Shown here piece by piece: positions 7,591 through 15,479 of a DNA stretch of 46,506 nt. The stretch spans positions 1-46,506 of the forward strand of contig CAMVGH010000009.1 in the NCBI GenBank assembly GCA_947166945.1. Direction: 5' to 3'. The stretch's first letter is position 1; every line of letters starts with the position of its first letter. The notes under the pieces are model-generated. The model was given only the letters and a program-made list of their open reading frames with translations, did no database searches and had not been told where the DNA came from. Position numbers and translations under genes: made by a program. The DNA is from an uncultured Clostridia bacterium. GTDB lineage: Bacteria > Bacillota > Clostridia > Oscillospirales > Ruminococcaceae.

Positions 7591-10500
7591 TTATGCCTTG
7601 TAGTAGTCAACGAGTTTTACGAGATCGTCGTACTTCTGCTTGCTGTTTTCAATAGCGATATTGAAGAGTTTTTCAGCTCTGTCGGGGTTGGAGCGTGCAA
7701 GCGAGTTGTAACGAACTTCACGCATCATGAAGGTCTTGTAATCGCCTGTCGGAGCCTTGCTGTCGAGAGTGAACTTCTGCTCTGCATCGGGATTGAATCT
7801 GAACAGATGCCAGTAACCTGCTTCAACTGCTTCCTTCTCTACCTGCTGAGCTATTGTAAGACCGCCCTTGATACCGTGGTTGATGCAAGGTGCATACGCG
7901 ATAACGAGCGAAGGTCCGTCATAAGCTTCTGCCTCGGCGAGAGCCTTGATGCACTGGTTTCTGTCTGCGCCCATAGCGATCTGAGCTACATAAACATAAC
8001 CATACTTCATAGCTATGCCGGCGAGATCTTTCTTCTTTACAGCCTTACCTGCTGCCGCGAACTGTGCTACTGCACCGATGTTGGTAGCCTTGGAAGCCTG
8101 TCCGCCGGTGTTGGAGTAAACTTCCGTATCGAATACAAGGACATTTACGTTCTTGCCGCTTGCAAGTACATGGTCAACACCGCCGTAACCGATATCGTAA
8201 GCCCAGCCGTCGCCGCCGAAGATCCAGTTGGACTTCTTGGAGAGGTAGTTCTTGAGCTTGAGTACTTCAGCCTTTTCGGGATTATCGCAGTCGCACTTCT
8301 CAAGCTTGGAAACGAGGGCTTCTGTTGCGGCAAGGTTAGCCGCGCCGTCGTTTACTGTATCGAAGTAAGCCTTGATAGTCTCCTGCATCTCGGGCTTCGC
8401 GTTCTCGCAGAGAGCCTTGAGGTGCTGCTGTGCTCTTGTGCGGAGTGTATCCTGTGCAAGGAACATACCGAGACCGAATTCAGCGTTATCCTCGAAGAGG
8501 GAGTTGCCCCATGCGGGACCTCTGCCTGCCTTGTTGGTGGTGTAAGGAGTAGAAGGCTCGGAACCGCCCCAGATGGACGAGCAGCCTGTTGCGTTTGCGA
8601 TATACATTCTGTCGCCGAACAGCTGTGTAACGAGCTTAGCGTAAGGAGTTTCACCGCAGCCTGCGCAAGCGCCGGAGAATTCAAGCAGCGGCTGCTTGAA
8701 CTGCGAACCCTTTACTGTGGTGGGCTTGAACTTTTCGAGAACTTCCGGCTTGTCGGAGGTCTTGATAGCATAGTCGAATACCTTCTGCTGACCTTCCTGT
8801 GTTTCGAGACCCTTCATTGTGAGAGCCTTTGCACCCTTCTTGCCGGGGCATACATTTGCGCAGACACCGCAGCCTGTGCAGTCCATAACGGAGATAGCCA
8901 TTGTGAACTTCTTGCCAGCAAGTCCGGTAGCGTCGAGTGTCTTTGTGCCTTCGGGAGCGTTTGCAGCCTCAGCTTCGTCAAGGATAACAGGTCTGATAAC
9001 TGCGTGCGGGCAGACCATAGAGCACATATTACACTGGATACAGTTCTCGGGATTCCACTCGGGAACGTCAACAGCTATGCCGCGCTTCTCGAATGCAGCA
9101 GTACCCTGCGGGAATGTACCGTCAGCGATGTCAACGAATGTGGATACAGGGATCTGGTTGCCGCGCATTGCATTTACGGGAACCTGAACTTTGTTTACGA
9201 AGTCTATGAGGAACTTGTTGTCACCCTCGAAGTGGTGCTTTGCAAGTTCGCCCTCTGCGTTTGCCCAGGAAGCGGGAACGTCAACCTTGATGACTTCGCC
9301 TGCACCCTTGTCGATAGCAGCGTAGTTCATGTTGACTACGTCCTCGCCCTTCTTGCCGAAGGACTTGAGAGCAGCAGCCTTCATGTACTTGATAGCATCT
9401 TCAGCGGGTATGATGTTTGCAATAGAGAAGAATGCGGACTGGAGAACAGTGTTGGTTCTGTTGCCGAGACCGATCTCTCTTGCTACCTTGATAGCGTTGA
9501 TGATGTAGAAGTTGATGTTGTTCTTTGCGATGTAAGCCTTTACGGGAGCGGGGAGCTTCTCGTCGAGTTCATCGACTGTCCACTGTGTATTCAGCAGGAA
9601 GGATCCGCCGGGGTTAACGTCCTGTACCATATCGTACTTGTCGATATAGGACGGGTTGTGACAGGCAACGAAGTCTGCCTTGTTAACGAAGTAAGTGGAC
9701 TTGATCGGGGACTTGCCGAAACGCAGATGCGAAATGGTAACGCCGCCGGACTTCTTGGAGTCATACTCAAAGTAAGCCTGAGCGTACATATCGGTGTGGT
9801 CGCCGATGATCTTGATCGAGTTCTTGTTCGCGCCGACAGTACCGTCAGAGCCGAGACCCCAGAATTTGCAGCAGGTTGTGCCTTCGGGAGTTGTGTTCGG
9901 ATTTTCGGTGATCGGGAGCGACAGATTGGTAACATCGTCTGTGATACCGATAGTGAATCTGGGCTTGGAATCGTTGTTGTAAACAGCGATGATCTGTGCA
10001 GGTGTGCAGTCCTTGGAACCGAGGCCGTATCTGCCTGTGTACACCGGAACGTCCTGGAACTTGCCTTCCTGCTTGAGAGCTGCAACTACATCGAGGTAGA
10101 GCGGCTCACCTATGGAACCGGGTTCCTTTGTTCTGTCGAGAACAGTGATCTTCTTTACAGTGGAAGGAATTGCTGCCGCGAATGCGGAAGAAACGAACGG
10201 TCTGTAGAGTCTTACCTTTACGAGTCCGACTTTCTTGCCCTGCTTGAGGAGGTAGTCAATGGTTTCCTCGATAGTATCGTTTACGGAACCCATAGCAACT
10301 ATTACCTGCTCTGCGTCGGGAGCGCCGTAGTAGTTGAAGAGCTTGTAATCGGTACCGATCTCTGCATTAACCTTGTCCATATACTCGGTAACGATCTCGG
10401 GGATCTTATCATAGTATGTGTTGGAAGCTTCTCTTGCCTGGAAGAAGATATCGGGGTTCTGTGCGGAGCCGTGGAGAACAGGCTGCTCAGGGTTGAGCGC

Positions 10501-11118
10501 TCTGTTTCTGAATGCTGCAACAGCGTCCTTGTCAACCATCTTGTCGAGGGTATCGTAATCCCATACTTCGATCTTCTGGATCTCGTGAGATGTTCTGAAA
10601 CCGTCGAAGAAGTGGAGGAACGGAACTCTGCCCTTTATGGTGGACAGATGAGCTACTGCGCCGAGATCCATAACTTCCTGGGGGTTGGTGGAACAGAGCA
10701 TAGCGTAGCCTGTCTGACGACATGCGTAGATATCGCTGTGGTCGCCGAAGATGGAGAGCGCATGGGAAGCGAGCGCACGAGCCGAAACATGGATAACGTT
10801 CGGTAGCAGCTCACCTGCGATCTTGTACATATTCGGGATCATCAGGAGAAGACCCTGCGAAGCGGTATAGGTAGTTGTGAGAGCACCTGCGGAAAGGGAG
10901 CCGTGAACAGCACCTGCTGCGCCGCCCTCGGACTGCATCTCTACGATCTGCACTTCCTGACCGAAAATGTTCTTTCTGCCTGCCGCAGCCCACGAGTCCG
11001 TAACTTCAGCCATAACGGACGAGGGGGTAATGGGGTAGATAGCCGCTACTTCCGTAAACGCGTATGACACGTGACCGGCAGCGTTATTACCGTCCATTGT
11101 AAGTTTTTGTCTTGCCAT
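7591..11118 (-). CDS. nifJ: Pyruvate:ferredoxin (flavodoxin) oxidoreductase
   Basis: PFOR cleaves pyruvate to acetyl-CoA and CO2 and reduces ferredoxin, the central energy step of anaerobic fermentation. The 1175-residue chain is the complete single-subunit form. The domains in order are: the pyruvate-binding/alpha domain (start MARQKLTMDGNNAAGH, with YPITPSS), the gamma domain, a 2x[4Fe-4S] ferredoxin domain (CIQCNMCSMVC near 693 and DCTGCGVCANVCPG near 746), then the TPP-binding beta domain (CAGCGETPY, GDGWAYDIGYGG near 970, and EVYSNTGGQASKAT). A strong AAGGAGG site precedes the ATG at 11118. It is monocistronic, with its own promoter at 11214-11242 and a terminator immediately after the stop. 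Codon use is strongly biased, as expected for an abundant enzyme. Confidence 0.97.
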   Translation of the reverse strand: MARQKLTMDGNNAAGHVSYAFTEVAAIYPITPSSVMAEVTDSWAAAGRKNIFGQEVQIVEMQSEGGAAGAVHGSLSAGALTTTYTASQGLLLMIPNMYKIAGELLPNVIHVSARALASHALSIFGDHSDIYACRQTGYAMLCSTNPQEVMDLGAVAHLSTIKGRVPFLHFFDGFRTSHEIQKIEVWDYDTLDKMVDKDAVAAFRNRALNPEQPVLHGSAQNPDIFFQAREASNTYYDKIPEIVTEYMDKVNAEIGTDYKLFNYYGAPDAEQVIVAMGSVNDTIEETIDYLLKQGKKVGLVKVRLYRPFVSSAFAAAIPSTVKKITVLDRTKEPGSIGEPLYLDVVAALKQEGKFQDVPVYTGRYGLGSKDCTPAQIIAVYNNDSKPRFTIGITDDVTNLSLPITENPNTTPEGTTCCKFWGLGSDGTVGANKNSIKIIGDHTDMYAQAYFEYDSKKSGGVTISHLRFGKSPIKSTYFVNKADFVACHNPSYIDKYDMVQDVNPGGSFLLNTQWTVDELDEKLPAPVKAYIAKNNINFYIINAIKVAREIGLGNRTNTVLQSAFFSIANIIPAEDAIKYMKAAALKSFGKKGEDVVNMNYAAIDKGAGEVIKVDVPASWANAEGELAKHHFEGDNKFLIDFVNKVQVPVNAMRGNQIPVSTFVDIADGTFPQGTAAFEKRGIAVDVPEWNPENCIQCNMCSMVCPHAVIRPVILDEAEAANAPEGTKTLDATGLAGKKFTMAISVMDCTGCGVCANVCPGKKGAKALTMKGLETQEGQQKVFDYAIKTSDKPEVLEKFKPTTVKGSQFKQPLLEFSGACAGCGETPYAKLVTQLFGDRMYIANATGCSSIWGGSEPSTPYTTNKAGRGPAWGNSLFEDNAEFGLGMFLAQDTLRTRAQQHLKALCENAKPEMQETIKAYFDTVNDGAANLAATEALVSKLEKCDCDNPEKAEVLKLKNYLSKKSNWIFGGDGWAYDIGYGGVDHVLASGKNVNVLVFDTEVYSNTGGQASKATNIGAVAQFAAAGKAVKKKDLAGIAMKYGYVYVAQIAMGADRNQCIKALAEAEAYDGPSLVIAYAPCINHGIKGGLTIAQQVEKEAVEAGYWHLFRFNPDAEQKFTLDSKAPTGDYKTFMMREVRYNSLARSNPDRAEKLFNIAIENSKQKYDDLVKLVDYYKA

Positions 11119-11213
11119 TGGAAAACAACCTCCTTAATTTTTAGCGCACCCGTGCAAACGCCCGGATATCGCCTTGCATTACCTTAGACAAAAATGGTAT
11201 GCACCATATCAAT

Positions 11214-11242
11214 ATAATACCACATTTTTACCAATTTGTAAA
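11214..11242 (-). promoter_or_regulatory. Promoter of nifJ
   Basis: Minus strand: TTTACA (11237-11242) and TATTAT (11214-11219) with 17-bp spacing. A leader of about 90 nt follows before the AAGGAGG site. It is back to back with the tRNA-Pro promoter 50 bp away. Confidence 0.72.
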
Positions 11243-11291
11243 CATCTAAATTCAATTTTTTCTCATTTTTTGAAAAATAATTCTTCAGGGA

Positions 11292-11320
11292 TTGACAAAT
11301 AATTAATAATAGTGTATAAT
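11292..11320 (+). promoter_or_regulatory. Perfect consensus sigma-A promoter for the tRNA-Pro transcript
   Basis: TTGACA (11292-11297) and TATAAT (11315-11320) with 17-bp spacing, the textbook consensus. The mature tRNA begins about 195 nt downstream, so the precursor has an unusually long 5' leader made of two repeat copies. Confidence 0.85.
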
Positions 11321-11339
11321 ATCAGCACATTCAACGGCT

Positions 11340-11532
11340 GCGGTGTGTCACCGCTCCCGATGCGCGGTTATTTTCTTCAACGTGTCGGTTCATCGCCCGT
11401 ATCATGTTGTTTTTGTTTTATTCCGGGGTGTGGCGGCGGTGTGTCACCGCTCCCGATGCGCGGTTATTCTCTTCAGCGGGGTTGGTTTTTCGCCCGTTCC
11501 ATGTTATTTCAGATTTATTCCGGGGTGTGGCG
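11340..11532 (+). repeat. Tandem 96-97 bp duplication in the tRNA-Pro leader
   Basis: Two diverged copies, 11340-11435 and 11436-11532. Each begins with the hairpin-forming GCGGTGTGTCACCGC followed by a shared TCCCGATGCGCGGTTATT, then diverges, and each ends in TTATTCCGGGGTGTGGCG. The last 12 bases of that end are the 5' end of the tRNA, so the first copy carries a truncated tRNA start. Only the first copy has a promoter upstream. Confidence 0.85.
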
Positions 11533-11596
11533 CAGTTGGTAGCGCGCGAAGTTTGGGACTTCGATGCCGCAGGTTCGAATCCTGTCACTCCGACCA
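11521..11596 (+). tRNA. tRNA-Pro (anticodon UGG), CCA encoded
   Basis: A complete 76-nt cloverleaf. Acceptor arms CGGGGTG and CACTCCG pair with one G-U. The D stem is GCGC/GCGC around AGTTGGTA. The anticodon stem is CGAAG/CTTCG with loop TTTGGGA, giving anticodon TGG. The T arm is GCAGG-TTCGAAT-CCTGT. The discriminator is A and CCA is encoded. It decodes proline codons, CCA best. Confidence 0.96.
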
Positions 11597-11648
11597 ATAA
11601 AAGCAAAGTCGCCTGCCCGCTTTTTGCGGGCGACTTTGCTTTTATTCT
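11597..11648 (+). terminator. Hairpin terminator after tRNA-Pro
   Basis: A long inverted repeat: AAAAGCAAAGTCGCC pairs with GGCGACTTTGCTTTT, with an alternative inner GCCCGC/GCGGGC stem around TTTTT. It begins directly after the CCA end and closes in a T-rich run. Confidence 0.8.
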
Positions 11649-11696
11649 TGACGGATTCAGGGTTCGAACCTGCAACAGGTAGGCGCGTAAGCGCCG

Positions 11697-11718
11697 TCGA
11701 ATCCTGTCACTCCGACCA
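11697..11718 (+). repeat. Duplicated 3' end of tRNA-Pro
   Basis: Twenty-two bases identical to 11575-11596, that is the tRNA T-loop through the CCA end. No tRNA body precedes it. Between the copies are the terminator and a short stretch (11647-11696) with a palindrome CAGGGTTCGAACCTG and a GGCGC-GTAA-GCGCC hairpin. This may be a remnant of a collapsed tRNA array or of a site-specific integration event. Confidence 0.85.
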
Positions 11719-11739
11719 GCGCGGAACGCCCCGCCGCGG

Positions 11740-11774
11740 ATCCGCCGATAGTTACATCTGTGGGCGGATTTTTG
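11740..11774 (+). terminator. Second hairpin terminator of the tRNA-Pro locus
   Basis: ATCCGCC (11740-11746) pairs with GGCGGAT (11763-11769), followed by a T run. It follows the duplicated tRNA 3' end just as the first terminator follows the real tRNA. Confidence 0.7.
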
Positions 11775-11857
11775 TTTCGTATCGCACAAGTCTTGTAAAA
11801 ATCCAAGGCGCTCGGCAGAGACAGCGGAAAATCAAAGCATTACGCATAAATATTGAA

Positions 11858-12685
11858 ATGTTATTATTGACTGTTATTTTTGCAATTTTATCTTTCCTTC
11901 TGGTAGGAGCTGCGGCTTTGCTTATCATTGAAGTGATCCGTAAGCTGACACATAAAAACGCCGTTTCAGGAAAAAAAGCGTTGTTCGTTATTCTCTGCGG
12001 GGGCGCTGCTGCCGCTGCGGTATCGGTCCTGTTTTTGTCGTTTGTGTACTATCGTGCGGAACCACCGGCACGGTCATATATCGAAAGCAGCGAAAAAGTG
12101 ACTGTTACCAAAGAGGGATATGCGTACTTCTTCGACGGACCCGGTGAGGATAAGGCACTGATTTTTTATCCGGGTGCGCTTGTCGAAACTGAGTCATATT
12201 CGCAGATCATGTATATGCTTGCGGAAAACGGCGTTGACACGTTTCTGGTGGATATGCCGTTCCGTATCGCGTTTCTCGGCATGGACAGAGCCGATGATAT
12301 AATAGCTTCTCATACTTATAAAGAATGGTATATGTCCGGGCATTCCCTCGGCGGTATGCTGGCTTCCGAGTATTGCGTACAAACGAAAAACGAGATAAGC
12401 GGACTGGTTCTTCTTGCGGCATATCCTATAAGAAAGCTTGAGGGCGGGATCCCGGTTTGTCTGATCTGCGGGTCTGATGATCTGGTACTTTCATGGGAAA
12501 AATATGAGGACAGCAAGGCACTATACACCGGCAGGGTAGATGAGCTTGACATCAAGGGCGGAAATCACGCACAGTTCGGCTCATACGGCGAACAGATCGG
12601 TGACGGTAAGGCGTCTGTCTCACCCGATGAGCAGAAACGTATTACGGCAGATGAAATAATAAGATTTGTCAATGACCACACATAA
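11858..12685 (+). CDS. Membrane-anchored alpha/beta hydrolase
   Basis: A 275-residue protein with two N-terminal membrane helices (about 3-27 and 41-64), followed by an alpha/beta-hydrolase domain outside the membrane. The nucleophile elbow is GHSLGG at 161-166 (Ser163). CGSDDLV and GGNHAQFG near the C terminus carry the likely Asp and His of the triad. It fits the dienelactone-hydrolase/Abhydrolase_5-like proteins of Firmicutes, whose substrates are unknown; an esterase or lipase activity is inferred. The start at 11858 is the first Met that opens the hydrophobic segment, but no good ribosome binding site precedes it, so an upstream start is possible. It stands alone between terminators. Confidence 0.75.
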   Translation: MLLLTVIFAILSFLLVGAAALLIIEVIRKLTHKNAVSGKKALFVILCGGAAAAAVSVLFLSFVYYRAEPPARSYIESSEKVTVTKEGYAYFFDGPGEDKALIFYPGALVETESYSQIMYMLAENGVDTFLVDMPFRIAFLGMDRADDIIASHTYKEWYMSGHSLGGMLASEYCVQTKNEISGLVLLAAYPIRKLEGGIPVCLICGSDDLVLSWEKYEDSKALYTGRVDELDIKGGNHAQFGSYGEQIGDGKASVSPDEQKRITADEIIRFVNDHT

Positions 12686-12688
12686 CAG

Positions 12689-12728
12689 AAAACGCTCTGC
12701 CGTTTTATACGGTAAAGCGTTTTTTATT
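12689..12728. terminator. Hairpin terminator between convergent genes
   Basis: AAAACGCT pairs with AGCGTTTT around an inner GCCGT/ACGG stem, followed by TTTTTTATT. It lies between the hydrolase and the DNA glycosylase gene and probably works in both directions. Confidence 0.75.
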
Positions 12729-12730
12729 AT

Positions 12731-13228
12731 TCAGATGTATTTTCCGAGTGCGTCTCCCCATACATTTATGAGCCGTTCAAGGCTCCACGCGGCATTTGCG
12801 GGGCTGGTGGACGGAAGGGGGACTGCGGTGATGCCGGTAACAGGCAGGTGATACTTCTTGTAAGTCCGGGCAGAGGCTGCTCCGTTGGTGAACACAGCGG
12901 CAATTTCCGCTGTACGCAGGATCGGGGCGAGGTCGGTAGGGACGACGTTCCGTATGCTGGCATCGGAGGAACCCGCTATATCGCACTCATAGATCGTATC
13001 GTACAGCGCTATCCGGTTTTGCAGAAGGAATTCCCGTTTTTCCTGCACACTTTCGGGAAGAGCATTTCCCGTGACAGCGGCAAGGACTTTCCAGAAGCGG
13101 TTCTGCGGGTGTCCGTAGAAGAACTGCTGTTCCCGTGACTTCACGGACGGCAGGCTCCCGAGTATCAGCATACGGCTCTTTTCATCGTAAACGGGCGGGA
13201 ATCCGTGCTTTATGTGAGCGTACTCCAT
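12731..13228 (-). CDS. DNA-deoxyinosine glycosylase-type protein of the uracil-DNA glycosylase superfamily
   Basis: A 165-residue base-excision repair enzyme. LILGSLPSVKS at 21-31 is the first active-site motif of the family 6 (hypoxanthine-DNA glycosylase) branch. The C-terminal PLPSTSPANA is the DNA-contacting second motif. The FFYGHPQNRFW segment is typical of the same group. Such enzymes remove deaminated adenine, and sometimes uracil, from DNA. The start ATG at 13228 overlaps the preceding stop by one base (TAATG), so it is translated by re-initiation after the tocopherol-cyclase-like gene. No membrane or signal segment is present. Substrate is inferred from motif type. Confidence 0.85.
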   Translation of the reverse strand: MEYAHIKHGFPPVYDEKSRMLILGSLPSVKSREQQFFYGHPQNRFWKVLAAVTGNALPESVQEKREFLLQNRIALYDTIYECDIAGSSDASIRNVVPTDLAPILRTAEIAAVFTNGAASARTYKKYHLPVTGITAVPLPSTSPANAAWSLERLINVWGDALGKYI

Positions 13229-14364
13229 TACTTGTCGTACTCCCCGTATTCACAGCCGATATGGTCGGCTCTGATACGATCGACCAGCACTTTGCCGGCT
13301 GGGGTCTTACGGTAGAGCGTGATCTCTCCGAGACCGTTCCCGCCGTTCCACAGACGGTTGTGGAGCTTTGAACCGTCGGGAGCTTCATAATTTATAAGAA
13401 TCATATCTTCCTTTTTGCAGCGTACTTTGGTTATCATCACAGCCTCATTGTTTTCCTGTCTTACATACCAGAATACCTCGCGGGCAGTTTCTTTCGCGGC
13501 AAATCTTGTTTTTGGACCTGTCCAGAATTTTGAGAAGTTGAATTCAAGCTGTTTGCCTTCATACAGAAATGCGCCGAGGAGTTTCCTTTCAAGTGACAGA
13601 TTATACACTTTCGGGCAGCCCCCTCCGATATCGAATACGCTGTTGGAAAGCCGTTTACCGGTGAGCAGGCTTGTAAGACTGTTCGATGAGAGCCATACCC
13701 AGGGGCTTGTGAAACCGCGTCCCCAGTTCTTGTCCGCGTATCCGCAGGAGCGTTCCGGTTTTACCGAATAACTTTCTCCGTTGAACAGTATGCTCCCGCT
13801 GTACAGTGTCTTCATTCCTTCCGCGTGCCAGTACATCTCGAATGCTTTGGCGGTGCGCAGGGGTCTGCTTGCCCCGTACCCCACATTGAAAGCGTCGGTC
13901 TTTTCAAGGGTAAGTTCCCACGCCATTGAGCCGCTGTCACACATATATTCCGGGTGAGCGGAGACTTCTTCTTCCGCGAGCGACACGGAGCCGCGAAGTT
14001 CTGTGTCCGAAGCGAAGCAATCACCGGCGGAAATGCTGAACGGTGCCTTTCCGTTCATTTTCACCTCGTTCCACCCGAAAAATCTGTGGAGCTGGCATTT
14101 CCCCTCGCCCCAGCAGCCCGCCTTCACCATAAGGTAGGACGGGCGGATGCCGTTTTCCTTGTTTTCCGGGAGCTGCCCGAATATCGGCTTATCGCCGCCG
14201 AGTGCGGGATTGCAGGTGAAGAACTCAATGAAAAACTGTTTTTCCTTGCCGGTCAGATCGCTTACGGCGGTGAAGGAATGCCACCACCAGTCATAACCCT
14301 CCGACGCGAAACTTCCGTTGAGCATGAATGCGTTTCTGCTTCTGTCCTGTATATCGAATGACAT
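13228..14364 (-). CDS. Tocopherol-cyclase-like / lipocalin-like protein
   Basis: A 378-residue protein with no signal peptide. The stretch YADKNWGRGFTSPWVWLSS near 210-228 matches the hallmark of the tocopherol cyclase-like family (AEKNWG..FP..WFW), and GYDWWWHSF near the N terminus is also typical. In bacteria these proteins probably bind or reshape a hydrophobic ligand; tocopherol itself is not expected in an anaerobic Firmicute, and the true substrate is unknown. A strong AAGGAGG site precedes the ATG at 14364, and TATAAT on the minus strand at 14394-14399 is the only clear promoter element. It is coupled to the downstream DNA glycosylase by a TAATG overlap. Confidence 0.75.
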   Translation of the reverse strand: MSFDIQDRSRNAFMLNGSFASEGYDWWWHSFTAVSDLTGKEKQFFIEFFTCNPALGGDKPIFGQLPENKENGIRPSYLMVKAGCWGEGKCQLHRFFGWNEVKMNGKAPFSISAGDCFASDTELRGSVSLAEEEVSAHPEYMCDSGSMAWELTLEKTDAFNVGYGASRPLRTAKAFEMYWHAEGMKTLYSGSILFNGESYSVKPERSCGYADKNWGRGFTSPWVWLSSNSLTSLLTGKRLSNSVFDIGGGCPKVYNLSLERKLLGAFLYEGKQLEFNFSKFWTGPKTRFAAKETAREVFWYVRQENNEAVMITKVRCKKEDMILINYEAPDGSKLHNRLWNGGNGLGEITLYRKTPAGKVLVDRIRADHIGCEYGEYDK

Positions 14365-14598
14365 GATATGCCTCCTTGAAATGCTATATACCTATTATAG
14401 CACATCGGGAAAGGTTTTTCATTCGTCAAATCTCACAAACGAAATCAGAAAATTTATGCAAAACGCAGAAAAATTGCATTTTTTTAAAATTTTCAGAAAA
14501 AAGGCGTAACGAAATGCCCCCGAAAATCGTTTATATATATAGAAGACAAAAAAACAAACATACAAATACCTCCAAATAGTTTAAGTACCCCTACACGG

Positions 14599-14631
14599 AA
14601 ACGCCCCGCTCTTCACAGCGGGGTGTTTTCG
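14599..14631 (+). terminator. Hairpin terminator with no recognisable gene upstream
   Basis: GAAACGCCCCGCT and AGCGGGGTGTTTTC form a stem around CTTCAC, ending in TTTTC. The 14400-14598 stretch before it is AT-rich and has no convincing gene; it may encode a small RNA, or the hairpin may only insulate rplJ from upstream transcription. Confidence 0.6.
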
Positions 14632-14671
14632 TCCACGGATATATTATTTTGCAAAAAAAATGAAAAAAGCC

Positions 14672-14700
14672 TTGACAAACGGCTGCCGGTGTGATATAAT
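14672..14700 (+). promoter_or_regulatory. Perfect consensus promoter of the rplJ-rplL operon
   Basis: TTGACA (14672-14677) and TATAAT (14695-14700) with 17-bp spacing. Transcription begins near 14707 and enters the L10 leader directly. Confidence 0.88.
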
Positions 14701-14837
14701 GATCACGCTGTTCTAAAGACAGCAGGTCTGTGGCATCTCCCGACGGGGCTGCACAGCTAACGGGTGACCGCCTGCCGAGGAATGGGAGATAATCATTGAG
14801 ATCACCCCCGTTCGCTCTGTGTCGGACGGGGATTTTT
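14701..14837 (+). ncRNA. Ribosomal protein L10 leader with attenuator
   Basis: The mRNA leader between the promoter and rplJ matches the known Firmicutes L10 leader in position and layout: complementary arms around ATCTCCC (about 14736-14742) and GGGAGAT (about 14784-14790), which enclose the L10(L12)4-binding core. It is followed by a GC-rich hairpin (CCCCGT with ACGGGG, 14805-14832) and ATTTTT, a Rho-independent attenuator. In the established model, surplus L10-L12 complex binds the leader and favours termination before rplJ. About 45 nt separate the attenuator from the AAAGGAGG site of rplJ. Confidence 0.82.
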
Positions 14838-14883
14838 AATTCCCCTTTAGTCAGCAAAAAATCTATAAAGGAGGAAAAACCAA

Positions 14884-15402
14884 ATGGCAAGTGAAAAGAT
14901 CCTTCAGCAGAAGCAGGAATTCGTCGATGAGCTCGCTAAGAAGCTCGAAAATGCTGCCGGCGGCGTTATCGTTGATTACAAGGGTATCACCGTTGCGGAA
15001 GATACCGCTCTCCGTAAGGCACTCCGTGAGGCAGGGGTTGAATACTTCGTTGTAAAGAACACCCTTCTCAAGAGAGCTGTCGATAAGGCAGGCATCACAG
15101 GTATCGATGAACACCTTGAGGGAACAACAGCTATCGCCCTCCATACGGACGATATCATCTCCGCTCCGAAGATCATCTACAAGCAGTCCCAGGACTGCGG
15201 CGATGACCGTTTCAACATCAAGATCGGTTTCATCGGCAAAGAAGCTATCTCCGTTGCAGAGGTGGAAGAGTACGCAAAGCTCCCGAGCAAGGAAGTACTC
15301 ATCTCCAAGCTCCTCTTCATGCTCCAGTCTCCTATGCAGAGACTTGCTATCGCAGCAAGCGAGATCGCCAAGAAGAAGGAAAGCGAAGAAGGCGCTGCGT
15401 GA
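14884..15402 (+). CDS. rplJ: 50S ribosomal protein L10
   Basis: L10 anchors the L7/L12 stalk to 23S rRNA, and with L7/L12 represses its own operon through the leader. The 172-residue chain has the usual length, with VIVDYKGITVAEDTALRK and YFVVKNTLLKRA in the rRNA-binding half and an alanine-rich C-terminal helix (LAIAASEIAKKKESEEGAA) that carries L7/L12 dimers. Start ATG at 14884 follows AAAGGAGG. Next gene is rplL after 77 nt. Unusually, rplK-rplA are not upstream and rpoB is not downstream; the pair stands alone. Confidence 0.97.
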   Translation: MASEKILQQKQEFVDELAKKLENAAGGVIVDYKGITVAEDTALRKALREAGVEYFVVKNTLLKRAVDKAGITGIDEHLEGTTAIALHTDDIISAPKIIYKQSQDCGDDRFNIKIGFIGKEAISVAEVEEYAKLPSKEVLISKLLFMLQSPMQRLAIAASEIAKKKESEEGAA

Positions 15403-15479
15403 TCACATTGAACGCAGCATAACAAGAAAGTCCGCATGAGACGGACAACAATCAAAATTTGATCAGGAGGAAAATTAAA

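Noticed and set aside
7585..10806. A very long open frame (over 1000 codons) on the plus strand opposite nifJ, and long frames opposite metH, ftsH and the RNase J gene
   Set aside because: They are exact shadows of strongly biased coding strands. The products are Cys/Leu/Val-rich with no domain, and there are no promoters or ribosome binding sites.
11575..11718. Duplicated tRNA-Pro 3' end considered as attL/attR of an integrated element
   Set aside because: Only about 100 bp lie between the copies, with no integrase gene. A simple duplication or array collapse is more likely, though an excised element cannot be excluded.
11312..11789. Open frames on both strands across the tRNA-Pro region, including one antisense frame reading GVTGFEPAASKSQTSRA and sense frames with a repeated peptide
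   Set aside because: They read through the tRNA gene, its leader repeats and its terminator. The antisense peptide is the well-known spurious product of frames antisense to tRNA genes. No ribosome binding sites support them.
14376..14579. Small open frames of 60-67 codons upstream of rplJ
   Set aside because: The DNA is AT-rich, there is no ribosome binding site, and the composition does not resemble neighbouring genes.
14701..14880. Leader of rplJ considered as a metabolite riboswitch or T-box
   Set aside because: Its position before rplJ and its arms fit an L10 leader, and no T-box core sequence or tRNA-pairing element is visible.
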